From an uncultured Lachnospiraceae bacterium (GTDB lineage: Bacteria; Bacillota; Clostridia; Lachnospirales; Lachnospiraceae): DNA of 64,000 bases. Positions 28,094-37,906 of the stretch are shown here, piece after piece. The notes below the pieces were generated by a model that saw only the letters and a list, made by a program, of their open reading frames with translations, was not told where the DNA came from and made no database searches. The position numbers were made by a program, and so were the translations under genes. Where the stretch lies: assembly GCA_902779305.1 (NCBI GenBank), contig CACZBD010000019.1:28992-92991 (forward strand). Reading direction: 5' to 3'. The stretch's first letter is position 1. Each line of letters begins with the position of its first letter.

Positions 28094-30298
28094 TCACGGT
28101 TTCCACCGGATCTCCAGGTTGTCTCCCGTCTTCAGCACTTCCGTATACTGGGCGTTCTTCCCGTTCAACAGTGTCTCGACACTCTTGCCCTGCGGTTTGC
28201 TTAAGTCAAAATCAATATAATCGAATACATCGACAAAGATATACGAATCCTTCCCGGTAAGGTGTACGACAGAGCCGTTCACCAGCACGTCGACCCCGCC
28301 TTCTCCGGCAGGTTTTGTTTCTGCTTCGTTTCTGTTTTCGGCATTTTCCGGTTCCGAAGCGGCTTCTGTCTTCTCTGCTTCGTGTTCTTCGGTCACCGTA
28401 TCTTCCGGTTCGTCATCCCCGTGTCCTTCAAGATCCCGGGCTTCCTCAGCATCGTCTTCCCCGTAATACGCTTCTTCCGGATATGCTTCCTCCTGCGCAT
28501 CCGATGCTTCCTGATCTTTCTCCACATCCGAAAGCTTCAGTTCTTCCATCGTCCAGATCACCGCAAAATTATCATACACAAACGTATCCAGACCGGCGCG
28601 TTTGTTATTGACGTAGATGTTCATGTCCTTCTTTAAGATCACATCCATGAAATCCGCGATCTGCTTGACGGTGTAGTAATTGCACATCTCGACCTTATCG
28701 CCCTCTTTGAGCGAATAGAATTCCGACTGCAGATTGCCGTTAACAAGCGCAAACTTCGGGAGCAGGACCTTTTGATCATTCACGATGACCGTGATCGTGG
28801 AATCGTATTCCGGAAGCTGTTTGATGTCGCAGGACGCATCCTCTCCCGCCGTCGATTCTTTGACCGTGATCTTATCGCCGGCCACGATCGGCGCATTGAT
28901 GCTGACCTCCTTGCCGCCGACTTTGATCACCGCCGGTTCTCCGAGTGTTCCCCTGACCATATGCTGCTTGCCGTTTACCGTAAAGTGCAGCTCCTTCCCG
29001 CGTTTCGGGAACAGGCCGTCATTGGGGAAGCCCGCCTGCAGAGCCGCATCCGCAACAGTCAGATGGCCGTTGTCGTAAAGTTTGATCCGCTCACCGTTAA
29101 AGTGCACGAAGATAAAGTTATTGCTCTGGTCATAGAAATTGAGACAGATTCCGATCGGTGTCACAAACAGGGAATCCTGTTTCGCGCTCTCAAACTGCAG
29201 ATCGATCTCTTTGAGGGCCTCCGATCCGCGCAGCGCCACACGTTCTTCCGGAATACCGAGGCTGCCTGCCAGATGCTTGGTAAATCCCTTGATCTTGCCG
29301 CCACCGCCGACCACAAACACGGCGCTGACGGATTTACCGCCGTTCAGTTCCTTGATCTTATCGGCGATTTCCTGGGTCATCTCCTGCATGATCCCTTCCA
29401 CGGATTTTAATACATCCGCAGGCTTGATCTGCTGCGTCAGACCCATAATGTCTTTATACTTGATCATCGCCTGGTTTCCGGACGCGATCTTGATCTTTTC
29501 CGCTTCGATATAATCCACCAGACATGCCTGGGCGATGGCATCCGTAAACTCATCTCCCGCGCTCGGGATCATGCCGTAGGCAACGATACTGCCGTCCTTT
29601 GTGACTGAAATATCACTGGTTCCCGCACCCACATCCACAAGCGCGATATTCAGCATTCTGTACATGACCGGCACCGCGGCATGCATGGCAGCGATCGGCT
29701 CGAGCGTCAGATTGGCGACGGTCAGATCCGCCATTTCCACGGCCCTGTACAGTCCGTCCACGACCTCGTCGGGCAAAAACGTTGCGATCAGTTCCACCCC
29801 GATCTTTTTGGCTTTATGCTTTTCCAGGGAAGTGATCGGATAATCGTTCAGGAAATATTTCACAACCGTATAACCGACGGTATAGAACTTCATATCCAGA
29901 TCGTTCTGTTCCTGAAATTCCTCGTATGCCTTTTCAAGTCCGAGCATTTCCAGTGTATAAATATGTTCCGCATCCACAACGGTATCGGTTTCAAAGACAA
30001 GTTCCGCGCTCGTCGTGAGTGTTTTTAAGACACGGCCTGCCGCCGCGATACAGACCTCGTTCAGTTCCCTGCCGACCTTTTTCTCAAGCGCCTTCTTCAC
30101 GGAACGGATCGTCACGGAAACCTGTTCGATATCATGGATCTGTCCGTCGAGCATGGAACGGGTCTGATGCTCCTCCACCTGCTGGGCCATCACATGAAAA
30201 ACTTCGCCCGTCTTATAACCGACCGTCCCGACAACGCTTCTTGTGCCGATATCCAAACCGAATACGATCTGTCCCGGATTTTTCTTCTTCTCTGCCAC
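28094..30298 (-). CDS. FtsA/PilM-like ATPase with long C-terminal extension
   Basis: The 734-aa product probably starts at GTG 30298 (VAEKKKNPGQIVFGLDIGTRS), with GGGAG 8 bases upstream; a TTG at 30313 is an alternative. Residues about 10-370 form an actin-like fold: phosphate-1 FGLDIGTRSV, phosphate-2 LVDVGAGTSDIS, and the adenosine motif VFVVGGGGKIKGF. This resembles FtsA and PilM. The next 360 residues are extra: beta-rich segments with repeated VNG and TV(K)QIADFMD-type modules, an acidic linker (about 605-665) and a final small beta domain (VNGSVVHLTGKDSY...). FtsA itself is about 420 aa, so this is a specialised paralogue. It sits 10 bases after coaE. A role in division or an envelope machine is inferred only. 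Confidence 0.8.
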   Translation of the reverse strand: MAEKKKNPGQIVFGLDIGTRSVVGTVGYKTGEVFHVMAQQVEEHQTRSMLDGQIHDIEQVSVTIRSVKKALEKKVGRELNEVCIAAAGRVLKTLTTSAELVFETDTVVDAEHIYTLEMLGLEKAYEEFQEQNDLDMKFYTVGYTVVKYFLNDYPITSLEKHKAKKIGVELIATFLPDEVVDGLYRAVEMADLTVANLTLEPIAAMHAAVPVMYRMLNIALVDVGAGTSDISVTKDGSIVAYGMIPSAGDEFTDAIAQACLVDYIEAEKIKIASGNQAMIKYKDIMGLTQQIKPADVLKSVEGIMQEMTQEIADKIKELNGGKSVSAVFVVGGGGKIKGFTKHLAGSLGIPEERVALRGSEALKEIDLQFESAKQDSLFVTPIGICLNFYDQSNNFIFVHFNGERIKLYDNGHLTVADAALQAGFPNDGLFPKRGKELHFTVNGKQHMVRGTLGEPAVIKVGGKEVSINAPIVAGDKITVKESTAGEDASCDIKQLPEYDSTITVIVNDQKVLLPKFALVNGNLQSEFYSLKEGDKVEMCNYYTVKQIADFMDVILKKDMNIYVNNKRAGLDTFVYDNFAVIWTMEELKLSDVEKDQEASDAQEEAYPEEAYYGEDDAEEARDLEGHGDDEPEDTVTEEHEAEKTEAASEPENAENRNEAETKPAGEGGVDVLVNGSVVHLTGKDSYIFVDVFDYIDFDLSKPQGKSVETLLNGKNAQYTEVLKTGDNLEIRWKP

Positions 30299-30323
30299 TT
30301 CCCGTTCTCCCAAGTATAGAAAG

Positions 30324-30908
30324 TTATGTTAACAACTTATCGATCTGCCTGTATACTTCTTCCACATCCGCATCATTCCTGATGATACGGTCCGCTTTCT
30401 TCGCAAATGCCCTGTAGTCAAGCTGCCGGCTCATGATGGAAAGCGCTTTTCCTCTCGAATAGCCGCGATCCTTCATCAGTCTTTTGATGCGCTCTTTCTT
30501 CGGTGCATAGATATACCAGACCTCATCAAGGATCTCATCACAGCCGGATTCAAACATGAGCGCCGCTTCAAAAAAGAAATACTCATAGCCTTCCTGCTGT
30601 GCCTTCAGTGCTTCCTGTTCTGCCGCTTCTTTGACGACAGGATGCACGATCGCATTGACCTTTGCCGTCATCCTGGGATCCATAAAAGTCATGGCGCCCA
30701 TGATCTTCTTATCGATCCGGCCGTCCTCTGACAGAATGCCGTCACCGAGCAGACTGATCAGCTTCCCGTAGCAAGGGCCGCCTTTGTCTTCCAGTTCCCA
30801 GGCCAGAATGTCCGCCTGCAGGATTTTGCAATGGCAGCGCTTTTGCAGATAATCCGTTATGATTGATTTTCCGGCACCGATGCCGCCCGTGATCCCGATC
30901 CTTTTCAT
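30324..30908 (-). CDS. coaE: Dephospho-CoA kinase
   Basis: The 194-aa protein begins MKRIGITGGIGAGKSIITDYL with the P-loop GGIGAGKS and has family length. It catalyses the last step of coenzyme A synthesis. It follows polA by 36 bases, a common order in Clostridia. Confidence 0.95.
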   Translation of the reverse strand: MKRIGITGGIGAGKSIITDYLQKRCHCKILQADILAWELEDKGGPCYGKLISLLGDGILSEDGRIDKKIMGAMTFMDPRMTAKVNAIVHPVVKEAAEQEALKAQQEGYEYFFFEAALMFESGCDEILDEVWYIYAPKKERIKRLMKDRGYSRGKALSIMSRQLDYRAFAKKADRIIRNDADVEEVYRQIDKLLT

Positions 30909-30944
30909 GATATTATGTAAACTATTATATTTTGTTTCCGGATC

Positions 30945-33596
30945 CTATTTTGCCGCGTACCAGTTTTCTCCGTCATGCATGTCCACTTCCAGCGTGACGG
31001 CAAGCTTGGCAGCACCTGTCATTTCTTCCGACAGGATCTTATGGACCGCGTCGAGTTCATCCGGATACGTCTCGATCAGCAGTTCATCATGCACCTGCAG
31101 GATCATCTTCGAACGAAGTCCTTCGTCATCCAGCCGTTTCATGACACGGATCATGGCGATCTTCATGATGTCCGCGGCACTTCCCTGGATCGGCGCATTC
31201 ATGGCCACACGTTCTCCGAACGAACGCTGCATGAATACGTTGGATCTCAGTTCCGGGATCGGACGTCTTCTGCCGTACATGGTGACCGCATACCCGTCTC
31301 TTTTCGCATCCGCAACAAGTCTGTCGACAAAGGCTTTGACCTGCGGATAGGTTTCAAAATACCGTTCGATATATTCCGCCGCTTCCGCCTTGGAAATACT
31401 TAAGTCCTGAGACAGTCCGAAAGAACTGATCCCGTATATGATACCGAAATTCACAGCCTTTGCATTGCGTCTGAGCTGCGGCGTTACCTCATCAAGCGGC
31501 ACGTGGAACACTTCGGAAGCCGTGATCGCATGGATATCGTCGGCGCGTCTGTAGGCTTCGATCAGTTTCTCATCCCCGGACATATGCGCCATGATCCGCA
31601 GTTCGATCTGGGAATAATCCGCATCCACAAAGACACAGCCCTCACGCGGCACAAATGCCTTCCGGATCAGTCTTCCCTCTTCCATACGGATCGGGATATT
31701 CTGCAGATTCGGATCCGCGGAACTGATGCGTCCCGTCGCCGTGATCGTCTGGTGGAATGTCGACCGGATCCGCTCATCCTCATCGATGTAGGCCGTCAGT
31801 CCTTCCGCATAGGTGGAACGCAGTTTGGAGATCGTCCGATAGCGCAGGATGTGCTGCACGAAAGGATGCTCCACCGCAAGTTTTTCCAGAACATCCGCTG
31901 CGGTGGAATACCCGGTCTTGGTCTTCTTACCGCCGCTCAGTCCCATCTTCTCAAACAGGATCTCGCCAAGCTGTTTGGGCGAGTTGATATTGAATTCCTC
32001 ACCGGCCTCATCATAGATCGTCTTTTCGAGCGCCGTCAGTTCTTCCTGCAGTTTTTCCGAATATGCGCGCAACTCACTGCTCCTGACCAGCACTCCTTCC
32101 GCTTCCATCCGGCATAAGCAGACACAGAGCGGCATTTCGATCTCCGTAAACAGGTTCATCATGCCCTGTTCCTGCAATTTTTCATAGAGTACCGGCTTTG
32201 TCAGAAAGCAGACACGCGACAGATCGCAGGCATAGTCCCTGACCTGATCCGGCTGCGTCTTAAGCACCTCCGAAAGAGCGGTTTTGCCGAAACGTTCCTT
32301 CTCGCCGCTGATCATCATGGACAGATGCTCATTTGCAATGTCCTCCACATCATAATCGCTCTTGAGCGGATTCAAAAGATAAGCCGCGATCTTACAGTCA
32401 AACAGGTGCTTTTTCGCTTCTTCCATCGACAGGATGCCAAAGATGCGCATCTGCTCCTTCAGGCCGAATGTGGCAGCATCAAGATCACCGGAGCGGGTGA
32501 GTAGCTTAAACAGATGATCGCACAGATATTCCTGTGTCAGAAATCCCTGCACGGGAAGAAAATACGCTTTTGTTTCCGAGGCGCAAAGTGTCACGCCAAG
32601 AACCGATCTTCCTTCCGTAAGCAGCAGAAAAGAAAACCGTTTCACAGCGCCAAATTCCGTAAAGAGGGTTTCCGCTTCACTCAGATCCTCTACCGTAAAG
32701 TAATCCGCAGTAACCTCTTCGGACGGCTTATTTTCAAACCTTGAAAACATGTTTTTAAAGCCGAGTCTTTTTACGATCTTATAGGCTTCATCCGTGTAAA
32801 GATCCGCTATGGCCAGATCCTTCATTGCCACTTCGACCGGTGCATCCGTATCGATCGTAGCAAGTTTTTTGGATAGTTCGGCAAGATCAAAGTGCTCGGT
32901 CAGTGTTGCTTTTACAGCTGCTTTTGTGATCTCTTCCACATGTTCTTTCAGATTTTCGATCGTGCCGTATTCCTGTACGAGCGCCGTAGCTGTCTTTTCG
33001 CCGATCTTCGGAACGCCCGGAATGTTGTCGGAAGAATCTCCCATCAGCGCTTTTAACTCGATCACCTGCAGCGGCGTGATCCCGTAACGGTCGATCACAT
33101 CCTGTGTATTGTAATCTTCCACTTCGGTCTTGCCGCCCTTGGTCTTGGGAATACGGATCCGGATATGATCCGTAGCGATCTGCAGAAGGTCACGGTCTCC
33201 GGACACCAGAGAAACATCGATGTTCTCTGCCTCGGCGCGTTTTGCAAGCGTCCCGAGCAGGTCGTCCGCCTCATATCCTTCCAGCGTCACCACGCGGATA
33301 TTCATGGCCGCAAGCAGTTCCCTGAGAACAGGCATCTGCTCTTTCAGTTCACTCGGCATCGGTTTGCGCGTTCCCTTGTAGGCATCATACATCTTATGCC
33401 TGAACGTAGGCGCATGCAGATCAAAAGCCACAGCCAGATACTGCGGCTCTTCTTCGCTTAAGATCTTAAACAGGATATTGAGGAATCCGTAGATCGCGTT
33501 GGTATGTTCGCCAAGCGCGTTCGTCAGATCCGGCAACCCGTAAAACGCTCTGTTCGCTATGCTGTTTCCGTCGATCAGTACTAATTTCTCACGCAT
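30945..33596 (-). CDS. polA: DNA polymerase I
   Basis: The 883-aa protein (start MREKLVLIDGNSIANRAFYG) has an N-terminal 5'-3' exonuclease (about 1-290) with acidic metal sites (YEADDLLGTLA, SGDRDLLQ) and a helix-hairpin-helix (GDSSDNIPGVPKIGEKTA). The polymerase domain has motif A DADYSQIELRI, motif B RRNAKAVNFGIIYG and motif C QVHDELLIE. The middle 3'-5' exonuclease domain (about 300-480) lacks the usual acidic residues and appears inactive, as in many Firmicutes. The Shine-Dalgarno site is weak. A longer upstream start would overlap the preceding gene and is not supported. Confidence 0.94.
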   Translation of the reverse strand: MREKLVLIDGNSIANRAFYGLPDLTNALGEHTNAIYGFLNILFKILSEEEPQYLAVAFDLHAPTFRHKMYDAYKGTRKPMPSELKEQMPVLRELLAAMNIRVVTLEGYEADDLLGTLAKRAEAENIDVSLVSGDRDLLQIATDHIRIRIPKTKGGKTEVEDYNTQDVIDRYGITPLQVIELKALMGDSSDNIPGVPKIGEKTATALVQEYGTIENLKEHVEEITKAAVKATLTEHFDLAELSKKLATIDTDAPVEVAMKDLAIADLYTDEAYKIVKRLGFKNMFSRFENKPSEEVTADYFTVEDLSEAETLFTEFGAVKRFSFLLLTEGRSVLGVTLCASETKAYFLPVQGFLTQEYLCDHLFKLLTRSGDLDAATFGLKEQMRIFGILSMEEAKKHLFDCKIAAYLLNPLKSDYDVEDIANEHLSMMISGEKERFGKTALSEVLKTQPDQVRDYACDLSRVCFLTKPVLYEKLQEQGMMNLFTEIEMPLCVCLCRMEAEGVLVRSSELRAYSEKLQEELTALEKTIYDEAGEEFNINSPKQLGEILFEKMGLSGGKKTKTGYSTAADVLEKLAVEHPFVQHILRYRTISKLRSTYAEGLTAYIDEDERIRSTFHQTITATGRISSADPNLQNIPIRMEEGRLIRKAFVPREGCVFVDADYSQIELRIMAHMSGDEKLIEAYRRADDIHAITASEVFHVPLDEVTPQLRRNAKAVNFGIIYGISSFGLSQDLSISKAEAAEYIERYFETYPQVKAFVDRLVADAKRDGYAVTMYGRRRPIPELRSNVFMQRSFGERVAMNAPIQGSAADIMKIAMIRVMKRLDDEGLRSKMILQVHDELLIETYPDELDAVHKILSEEMTGAAKLAVTLEVDMHDGENWYAAK

Positions 33597-33640
33597 GTTC
33601 TTAATCCGGTCTAAAATTAAAAGGACCTTGCCCGTCGGGA

Positions 33641-33970
33641 TCACAGATAATACAGATACAGGTACATCATCTCCAGCGCGACCATAAGACCTGCTACCGT
33701 CAGGATGAGCCTTCTGACAACCGCGCCGCGGTTATGCCACCTGATGTACTGTTCCGTTAAGCTGATCTTCTCCTTCAGTTCGGAATGCAGATCAAAAGAA
33801 GTCCCGTCTTCCAGGCGGGCCAGCGCTTCTTTTAACAGGAAACTGGTCTCCATCTCATCAAAGCAGGTCTTGCACGTATTGATATGCCAGAGAAAGGCCT
33901 CCAGCGCATCCCCGGTCAGCCTGTCATCGACAAAGTCCTGTATATATTGTTCGCTTTCCTGACAAGTCAT
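33641..33970 (-). CDS. Small zinc-finger-like membrane protein (anti-sigma-like)
   Basis: The 109-aa protein has HINTCKTCFDEM near residues 29-40, an HxxxCxxC pattern like anti-sigma zinc fingers (zf-HC2), and one C-terminal membrane helix (about 86-107). Anti-sigma factors of this type hold an ECF sigma factor at the membrane, but no sigma-factor gene is adjacent, so this role is only possible. It precedes polA by 44 bases. GAGAGGGA lies before the start. A promoter with a palindrome lies upstream. Confidence 0.65.
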   Translation of the reverse strand: MTCQESEQYIQDFVDDRLTGDALEAFLWHINTCKTCFDEMETSFLLKEALARLEDGTSFDLHSELKEKISLTEQYIRWHNRGAVVRRLILTVAGLMVALEMMYLYLYYL

Positions 33971-33986
33971 AAAATCCCTCTCATAT

Positions 33987-34016
33987 ACTATACACTAAAT
34001 GTTGTGCCTGCACAAC
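33987..34016 (-). promoter_or_regulatory. Promoter with palindromic operator upstream of the zinc-finger gene
   Basis: TATAGT (-10, 33992-33987) with a weak -35 TTGTGC 17 bases upstream. The -35 lies in a perfect 7-2-7 palindrome, GTTGTGC-CT-GCACAAC (34001-34016). This is a plausible repressor or activator site controlling the small gene and perhaps polA. Confidence 0.5.
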
Positions 34017-34050
34017 GAAAAAGTACCAGCATTTGCTGTTCATTCCTTCA

Positions 34051-35124
34051 TCATTCCTTCAGACGGATGAAGTCCTGCACGTTATGATAATCGATCAGGC
34101 GGTAATCCACATAAAAGACCCTGCTGCCTCCGTCTGCGCTGAATACGGCGGTCGGACCGTCCGGTTCCGAAAGGTCAAAAGCCAGTTCCATGATCTTGGC
34201 CGCCTGCCCCTTCGCATCATTGTAGACCGTCCCTTCCATCTTCTTCATCTTGACCATCTCCAACGCCTCATCGACACCGTTGATCCCGACTATGAGCGGC
34301 AGGTCCGCGCCTTTATGCTCCACGGCATCCAGAGCGCCGAGCGCCATGTCATCATCATTGGCAATGACCATTTCGATCTGCGTCGGATAGGTATCCAGCA
34401 GCATGCTCATCTTGCTGTTTGCCTGATTGCGGTTCCAGTTGGCGATCTCATCCCCGATCTTTTCGATGGAATAACCTGCCTGCTGGATCGTTTCGATGGA
34501 AACCTGTGTCCGGATCAGCGCATCCTGATGACCGATCTCGCCCTCTAAGATCACATACTGGATCACGCCGTCCCCGCTTTTATCGATCTGTGCAAACCGG
34601 GCGGGATCGCTTAAGGCATTGATCACAAGAGAAGCCTGTAAAGCGCCCGACTGTTCCGCATTGGCGCCGACATAGAAAAGCTTATCGAAACGGTTTAGAT
34701 CTTCCGCCACCGGTTCCCTGTTGAAAAACACCACGGGAACATTCGCGCTTTTGGCCTTATCGATGATCGCCGTGGTGTCGGTCCGGTCTACCGGATTGAC
34801 ACAGACCGCATCATACCCTTTGTCGATGAATCTGGCAATCTGGTCATTCTGGGTCAGCTGGCTTCCCCCGGCACTGACGATATCGAGCAGGATCGCGGAG
34901 CCGGTCTCTTTTTCCTTCTCCCTGGCCCATTCGTTCATATCCTGTGTCATGTCGGAAATAAAGGTATCATAGCCGTCATAGACACTGACCCCGATCCGCA
35001 GGTTGTTTTTCTTCCTGTTGTCTGAAGCACTCCCGCACCCTGCAAACAACACCGAGGTCAGAAGCAGCGCCGACAGCAGGATCAGGGAGAGCATAACACG
35101 GATCCCGTGATTTTTATAAACCAT
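34051..35124 (-). CDS. MglB-like sugar-binding lipoprotein
   Basis: The 357-aa protein (start ATG 35124 with GAGGTG upstream) has a lipoprotein signal (LLTSVLFAGCGSA) and a periplasmic-binding fold: LRIGVSVYDGYDTFISDM, CVNPVDRTDT, FYVGANAEQSG, ANDDDMALGALDAVE, VGINGVDEAL. This set is characteristic of galactose/glucose-binding proteins. No ABC permease is next to it. It ends a sensing cluster of response regulator, kinase and another binding protein, so a role in sugar sensing is likely. Confidence 0.85.
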   Translation of the reverse strand: MVYKNHGIRVMLSLILLSALLLTSVLFAGCGSASDNRKKNNLRIGVSVYDGYDTFISDMTQDMNEWAREKEKETGSAILLDIVSAGGSQLTQNDQIARFIDKGYDAVCVNPVDRTDTTAIIDKAKSANVPVVFFNREPVAEDLNRFDKLFYVGANAEQSGALQASLVINALSDPARFAQIDKSGDGVIQYVILEGEIGHQDALIRTQVSIETIQQAGYSIEKIGDEIANWNRNQANSKMSMLLDTYPTQIEMVIANDDDMALGALDAVEHKGADLPLIVGINGVDEALEMVKMKKMEGTVYNDAKGQAAKIMELAFDLSEPDGPTAVFSADGGSRVFYVDYRLIDYHNVQDFIRLKE

Positions 35125-35129
35125 TACCA

Positions 35130-36080
35130 TCACCTCACATGCGGAAACAGCAGTTTCTGATGGGCCGCCTCATAAACGGCATCATATCCCACCACTTCAA
35201 AACGGATCGTTTCTTCCTGCTCCCGCTTCTTTTCATCCAGAACTTTCTGAACACCCAGATAGCCGATACTGAACTCATCTTCAAAGACCAGGGACTTGAT
35301 CAGACGGTTATCCAGATAATATACACTCTTGTTGCTGTTCGCAATGCCGTAGATCTTGATATCCTTGTTCAGGTTGACCGTCGCGTCCAGCAGCTCCTCC
35401 ATCGAGCTGTTGTCAAGTGCCACAACGACATCCACGGCTTCCTCCGTCAGTTCGCGCTGTAAAAAGAACTGCGCTTTTTTATTCTTTTCCTGCTCGTTCC
35501 GCTCCCAGAGCACGACTTCATCCGCATATTTCACGCCGGGATCCTGCATGACCTCGAGACGCTTCCTTACGCTTTCCCGCTCAAGGTGGTCCGCGATCAG
35601 GGCGACTTTGATCCAGTCCTTCTCGTTCTCGTCAATGGTGTGTGCCAAAGAAGACGCCATCTCTTCATCAGACGCCGCAAGGACATCCTCTGTAAGGATC
35701 CCGCTTTCCACGAACATATAAGGGATCTTCGGTCTGGTATGCGCCATATAGGCGCCGACCGTTTCGCTGTCACAGGCTGCGATCAGAAGCGCATCCGCAC
35801 CGTTAGCGATCTCACGTTCGATCAGAGAGATCTGTTCTAAAGCATCATCTTCCGTGGACATGGTGATCAGAGTCACTTCGGCGTGCAGATCTGATGCCGC
35901 AAGTTCCGCGCCCTGTCTTAAGTTTTCCCATCTTGCGGGATCGGATCCGTACACGATCAGGGAGATCTGCCGGATCGGATCCTCCCGTTTGCTTAAATAT
36001 GTATAGTAAGTCAGTTCACCGATCAGGGCCAGGGCAAGCAGCACGGCCAGGATCAGCAGCGGTCTCTGTCTGTGTTTCAT
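35130..36080 (-). CDS. Membrane-anchored periplasmic-binding-like sugar sensor protein
   Basis: The 316-aa protein has an uncleaved-looking N-terminal helix (about 8-28) and a type-1 periplasmic-binding fold (ISLIVYGSDPARWENLRQGAELAA, ADALLIAACD, VVVALDNSSMEELLDATVNL). There is no lipobox Cys. The start overlaps the kinase stop by 4 bases (ATGA), which means translational coupling. It is probably the ligand-binding partner of the kinase. Confidence 0.8.
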   Translation of the reverse strand: MKHRQRPLLILAVLLALALIGELTYYTYLSKREDPIRQISLIVYGSDPARWENLRQGAELAASDLHAEVTLITMSTEDDALEQISLIEREIANGADALLIAACDSETVGAYMAHTRPKIPYMFVESGILTEDVLAASDEEMASSLAHTIDENEKDWIKVALIADHLERESVRKRLEVMQDPGVKYADEVVLWERNEQEKNKKAQFFLQRELTEEAVDVVVALDNSSMEELLDATVNLNKDIKIYGIANSNKSVYYLDNRLIKSLVFEDEFSIGYLGVQKVLDEKKREQEETIRFEVVGYDAVYEAAHQKLLFPHVR

Positions 36081-37906
36081 GCGCCCCCTCCCTTCTTTTC
36101 GTTCTTCTCGTTCTTTTCGTTCTTATATTCCGCATAAGGGATCTTCGGCAGATGGATCGTGACGGTCGTACCCTCATCCAGTTCGCTTTCGATGCTTAAG
36201 CCGTAATCCCCCTTAAAATACAGCTGAATACGCTGGTTGACGTTCCACAGACCGATCCCGGAGCCTTTGCCCCTGGTTCTGGTCTTTTCCTTCAGCAGAT
36301 TCTCAAGCGCTTCCGGGGGCATCCCCATGCCGTTGTCGGAGACTTCGATATAGATGTCTCCGTCCTTTTCATATCCTTTTACCGTGATCCTGGAATCCTC
36401 GTCCATGGCGCCGTAATAGATCGCGTTCTCCAAAAGCGGCTGAACGATCAGCTTGATCGTGCAGCAGTCCTTGATCCCTTCCTCGATCTCGATCGACGAC
36501 TCGAATTTGTTCTTATAACGCACCTTCTGGATATTCAGGTAGTTCTGTGCATGCACGATCTCATCACGGATCGGGATGATGTTATCCCCTCTGCTCAAGC
36601 TGATCCTGAACAGCGTTGCAAGCGCCGTGACCGTTGTGATCGCATCCTTGTACCGGTTGCTCTCGATCATCCAGACAACGGAATCCAGCGTATTATACAA
36701 AAAGTGCGGGTTGATCTGGGACTGCAGCGCATCCAGCTCGCTTCGGCGCTTGTCGCGTTGTTCCTTGACCATGTCATCCATCAGCTTGCGCATCTGTTTG
36801 ACCATGGAATCGATCGTTCTGCCAAGGTGCATGATCTCGTGGGAACCGCCGATATAGATCTGGTCCACATCCAGATTCCCCTCTTCCAGTTTCCGGACAC
36901 TGTCATCCAGCTTCCGCAGCGGATCCGTAACTCTCGAAGAAATAAAGATGTTACCGAAGAGCACCAGAAAGATCGTGATGGTCAGGATGATGATCGAGAA
37001 CATCCTCGTCTGCGACAGGCTCAGCGCGAGTTCTCTGGTCGGCGTGACACTGACAATCTTCCAGCCGGTATAGCCGACGGTCTTGACGATCACAGAGCGT
37101 TCCACGCCGTTAAAGATCTCGGTATGCACCCCGTCCTCACAGTCCTTGAGGGCAAGGTTATTTTCCTGTATCAGCCCCGAATAGATCGCTTTCTGCCTGG
37201 GGTGATAGATGATCTCGCCGTTTCTGTCCACCAGATAGACATAACCGCTCGTCTTCTCATTGACTTTACTGAACATCTGCTCGATCGAGGAGAAGTTCAT
37301 ATCCACGAGCAGCACGCCTTTGCGGATGTTACCGAGGCTGGTCAGTTCCACGCTGCGGCTTAAGGAAACCACCCAGTAATAGCGGTAATTACTGTTCTCG
37401 AACAGATTCTGCACATGCGGCGTGGAAAAATGGATATCGGCGATCTTTTCTTCCGCATTTCTGAACCATTCCTGCGCGCAAAAATCAACCCCCTCTTTTC
37501 TGTTGGCAACGGGCGATGCACAGATCAGGGCGCCGTCTTCCGTCACGCAGGCGATGCTGATCAGGTTATCCTTGTTCGCCTCATAGAGCAGGTCCATTTC
37601 TTCCAAGAAGGAATCCTTTGACATATCTTTTTTCTTGATCACGGAATAGTAAAAAGAATCCGAAACGCTCATCATATTCCGGATATAGGTATTCAGGTTC
37701 CAGCTGACCTGTTCGAGCACCTGTTCATCGTTTTCGATGGTGTTCTCCCTGGCTCTTGCCGAAAACTGCGAATACAGCGCCACGCCGAGAAAGACCATTC
37801 CGAACACCGCGATCGCTGTGAACGAAAGGGAAATGATCAGCTGGATGCTGCGCTGCTTATATGCTCTTTTGATCTGGTCAAAAAAATGGCCGAATCTGAT
37901 TTTCAT
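36077..37906 (-). CDS. Sensor histidine kinase, YesM type
   Basis: The 609-aa protein has two membrane helices (about 20-42 and 296-318) around an extracellular Cache-like domain, a HAMP domain, the His box QSQINPHFLYNTLDSVVWM with the phospho-accepting His, and an ATPase domain with N box LLENAIYYG and G boxes DNGMGMP and GKGSGIGLWNV. This is the LytS/YesM class. It overlaps the regulator gene by 4 bases. The C terminus ends in a short tandem repeat (KNEKNEKNEKK). Confidence 0.93.
   Translation of the reverse strand: MKIRFGHFFDQIKRAYKQRSIQLIISLSFTAIAVFGMVFLGVALYSQFSARARENTIENDEQVLEQVSWNLNTYIRNMMSVSDSFYYSVIKKKDMSKDSFLEEMDLLYEANKDNLISIACVTEDGALICASPVANRKEGVDFCAQEWFRNAEEKIADIHFSTPHVQNLFENSNYRYYWVVSLSRSVELTSLGNIRKGVLLVDMNFSSIEQMFSKVNEKTSGYVYLVDRNGEIIYHPRQKAIYSGLIQENNLALKDCEDGVHTEIFNGVERSVIVKTVGYTGWKIVSVTPTRELALSLSQTRMFSIIILTITIFLVLFGNIFISSRVTDPLRKLDDSVRKLEEGNLDVDQIYIGGSHEIMHLGRTIDSMVKQMRKLMDDMVKEQRDKRRSELDALQSQINPHFLYNTLDSVVWMIESNRYKDAITTVTALATLFRISLSRGDNIIPIRDEIVHAQNYLNIQKVRYKNKFESSIEIEEGIKDCCTIKLIVQPLLENAIYYGAMDEDSRITVKGYEKDGDIYIEVSDNGMGMPPEALENLLKEKTRTRGKGSGIGLWNVNQRIQLYFKGDYGLSIESELDEGTTVTIHLPKIPYAEYKNEKNEKNEKKGGGA

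Noticed and set aside
36093..36125. Nine-base tandem repeat at the kinase C terminus as a phase-variation tract
   Set aside because: Unit length is a multiple of three, so slippage would not shift the frame; only tail length would change.
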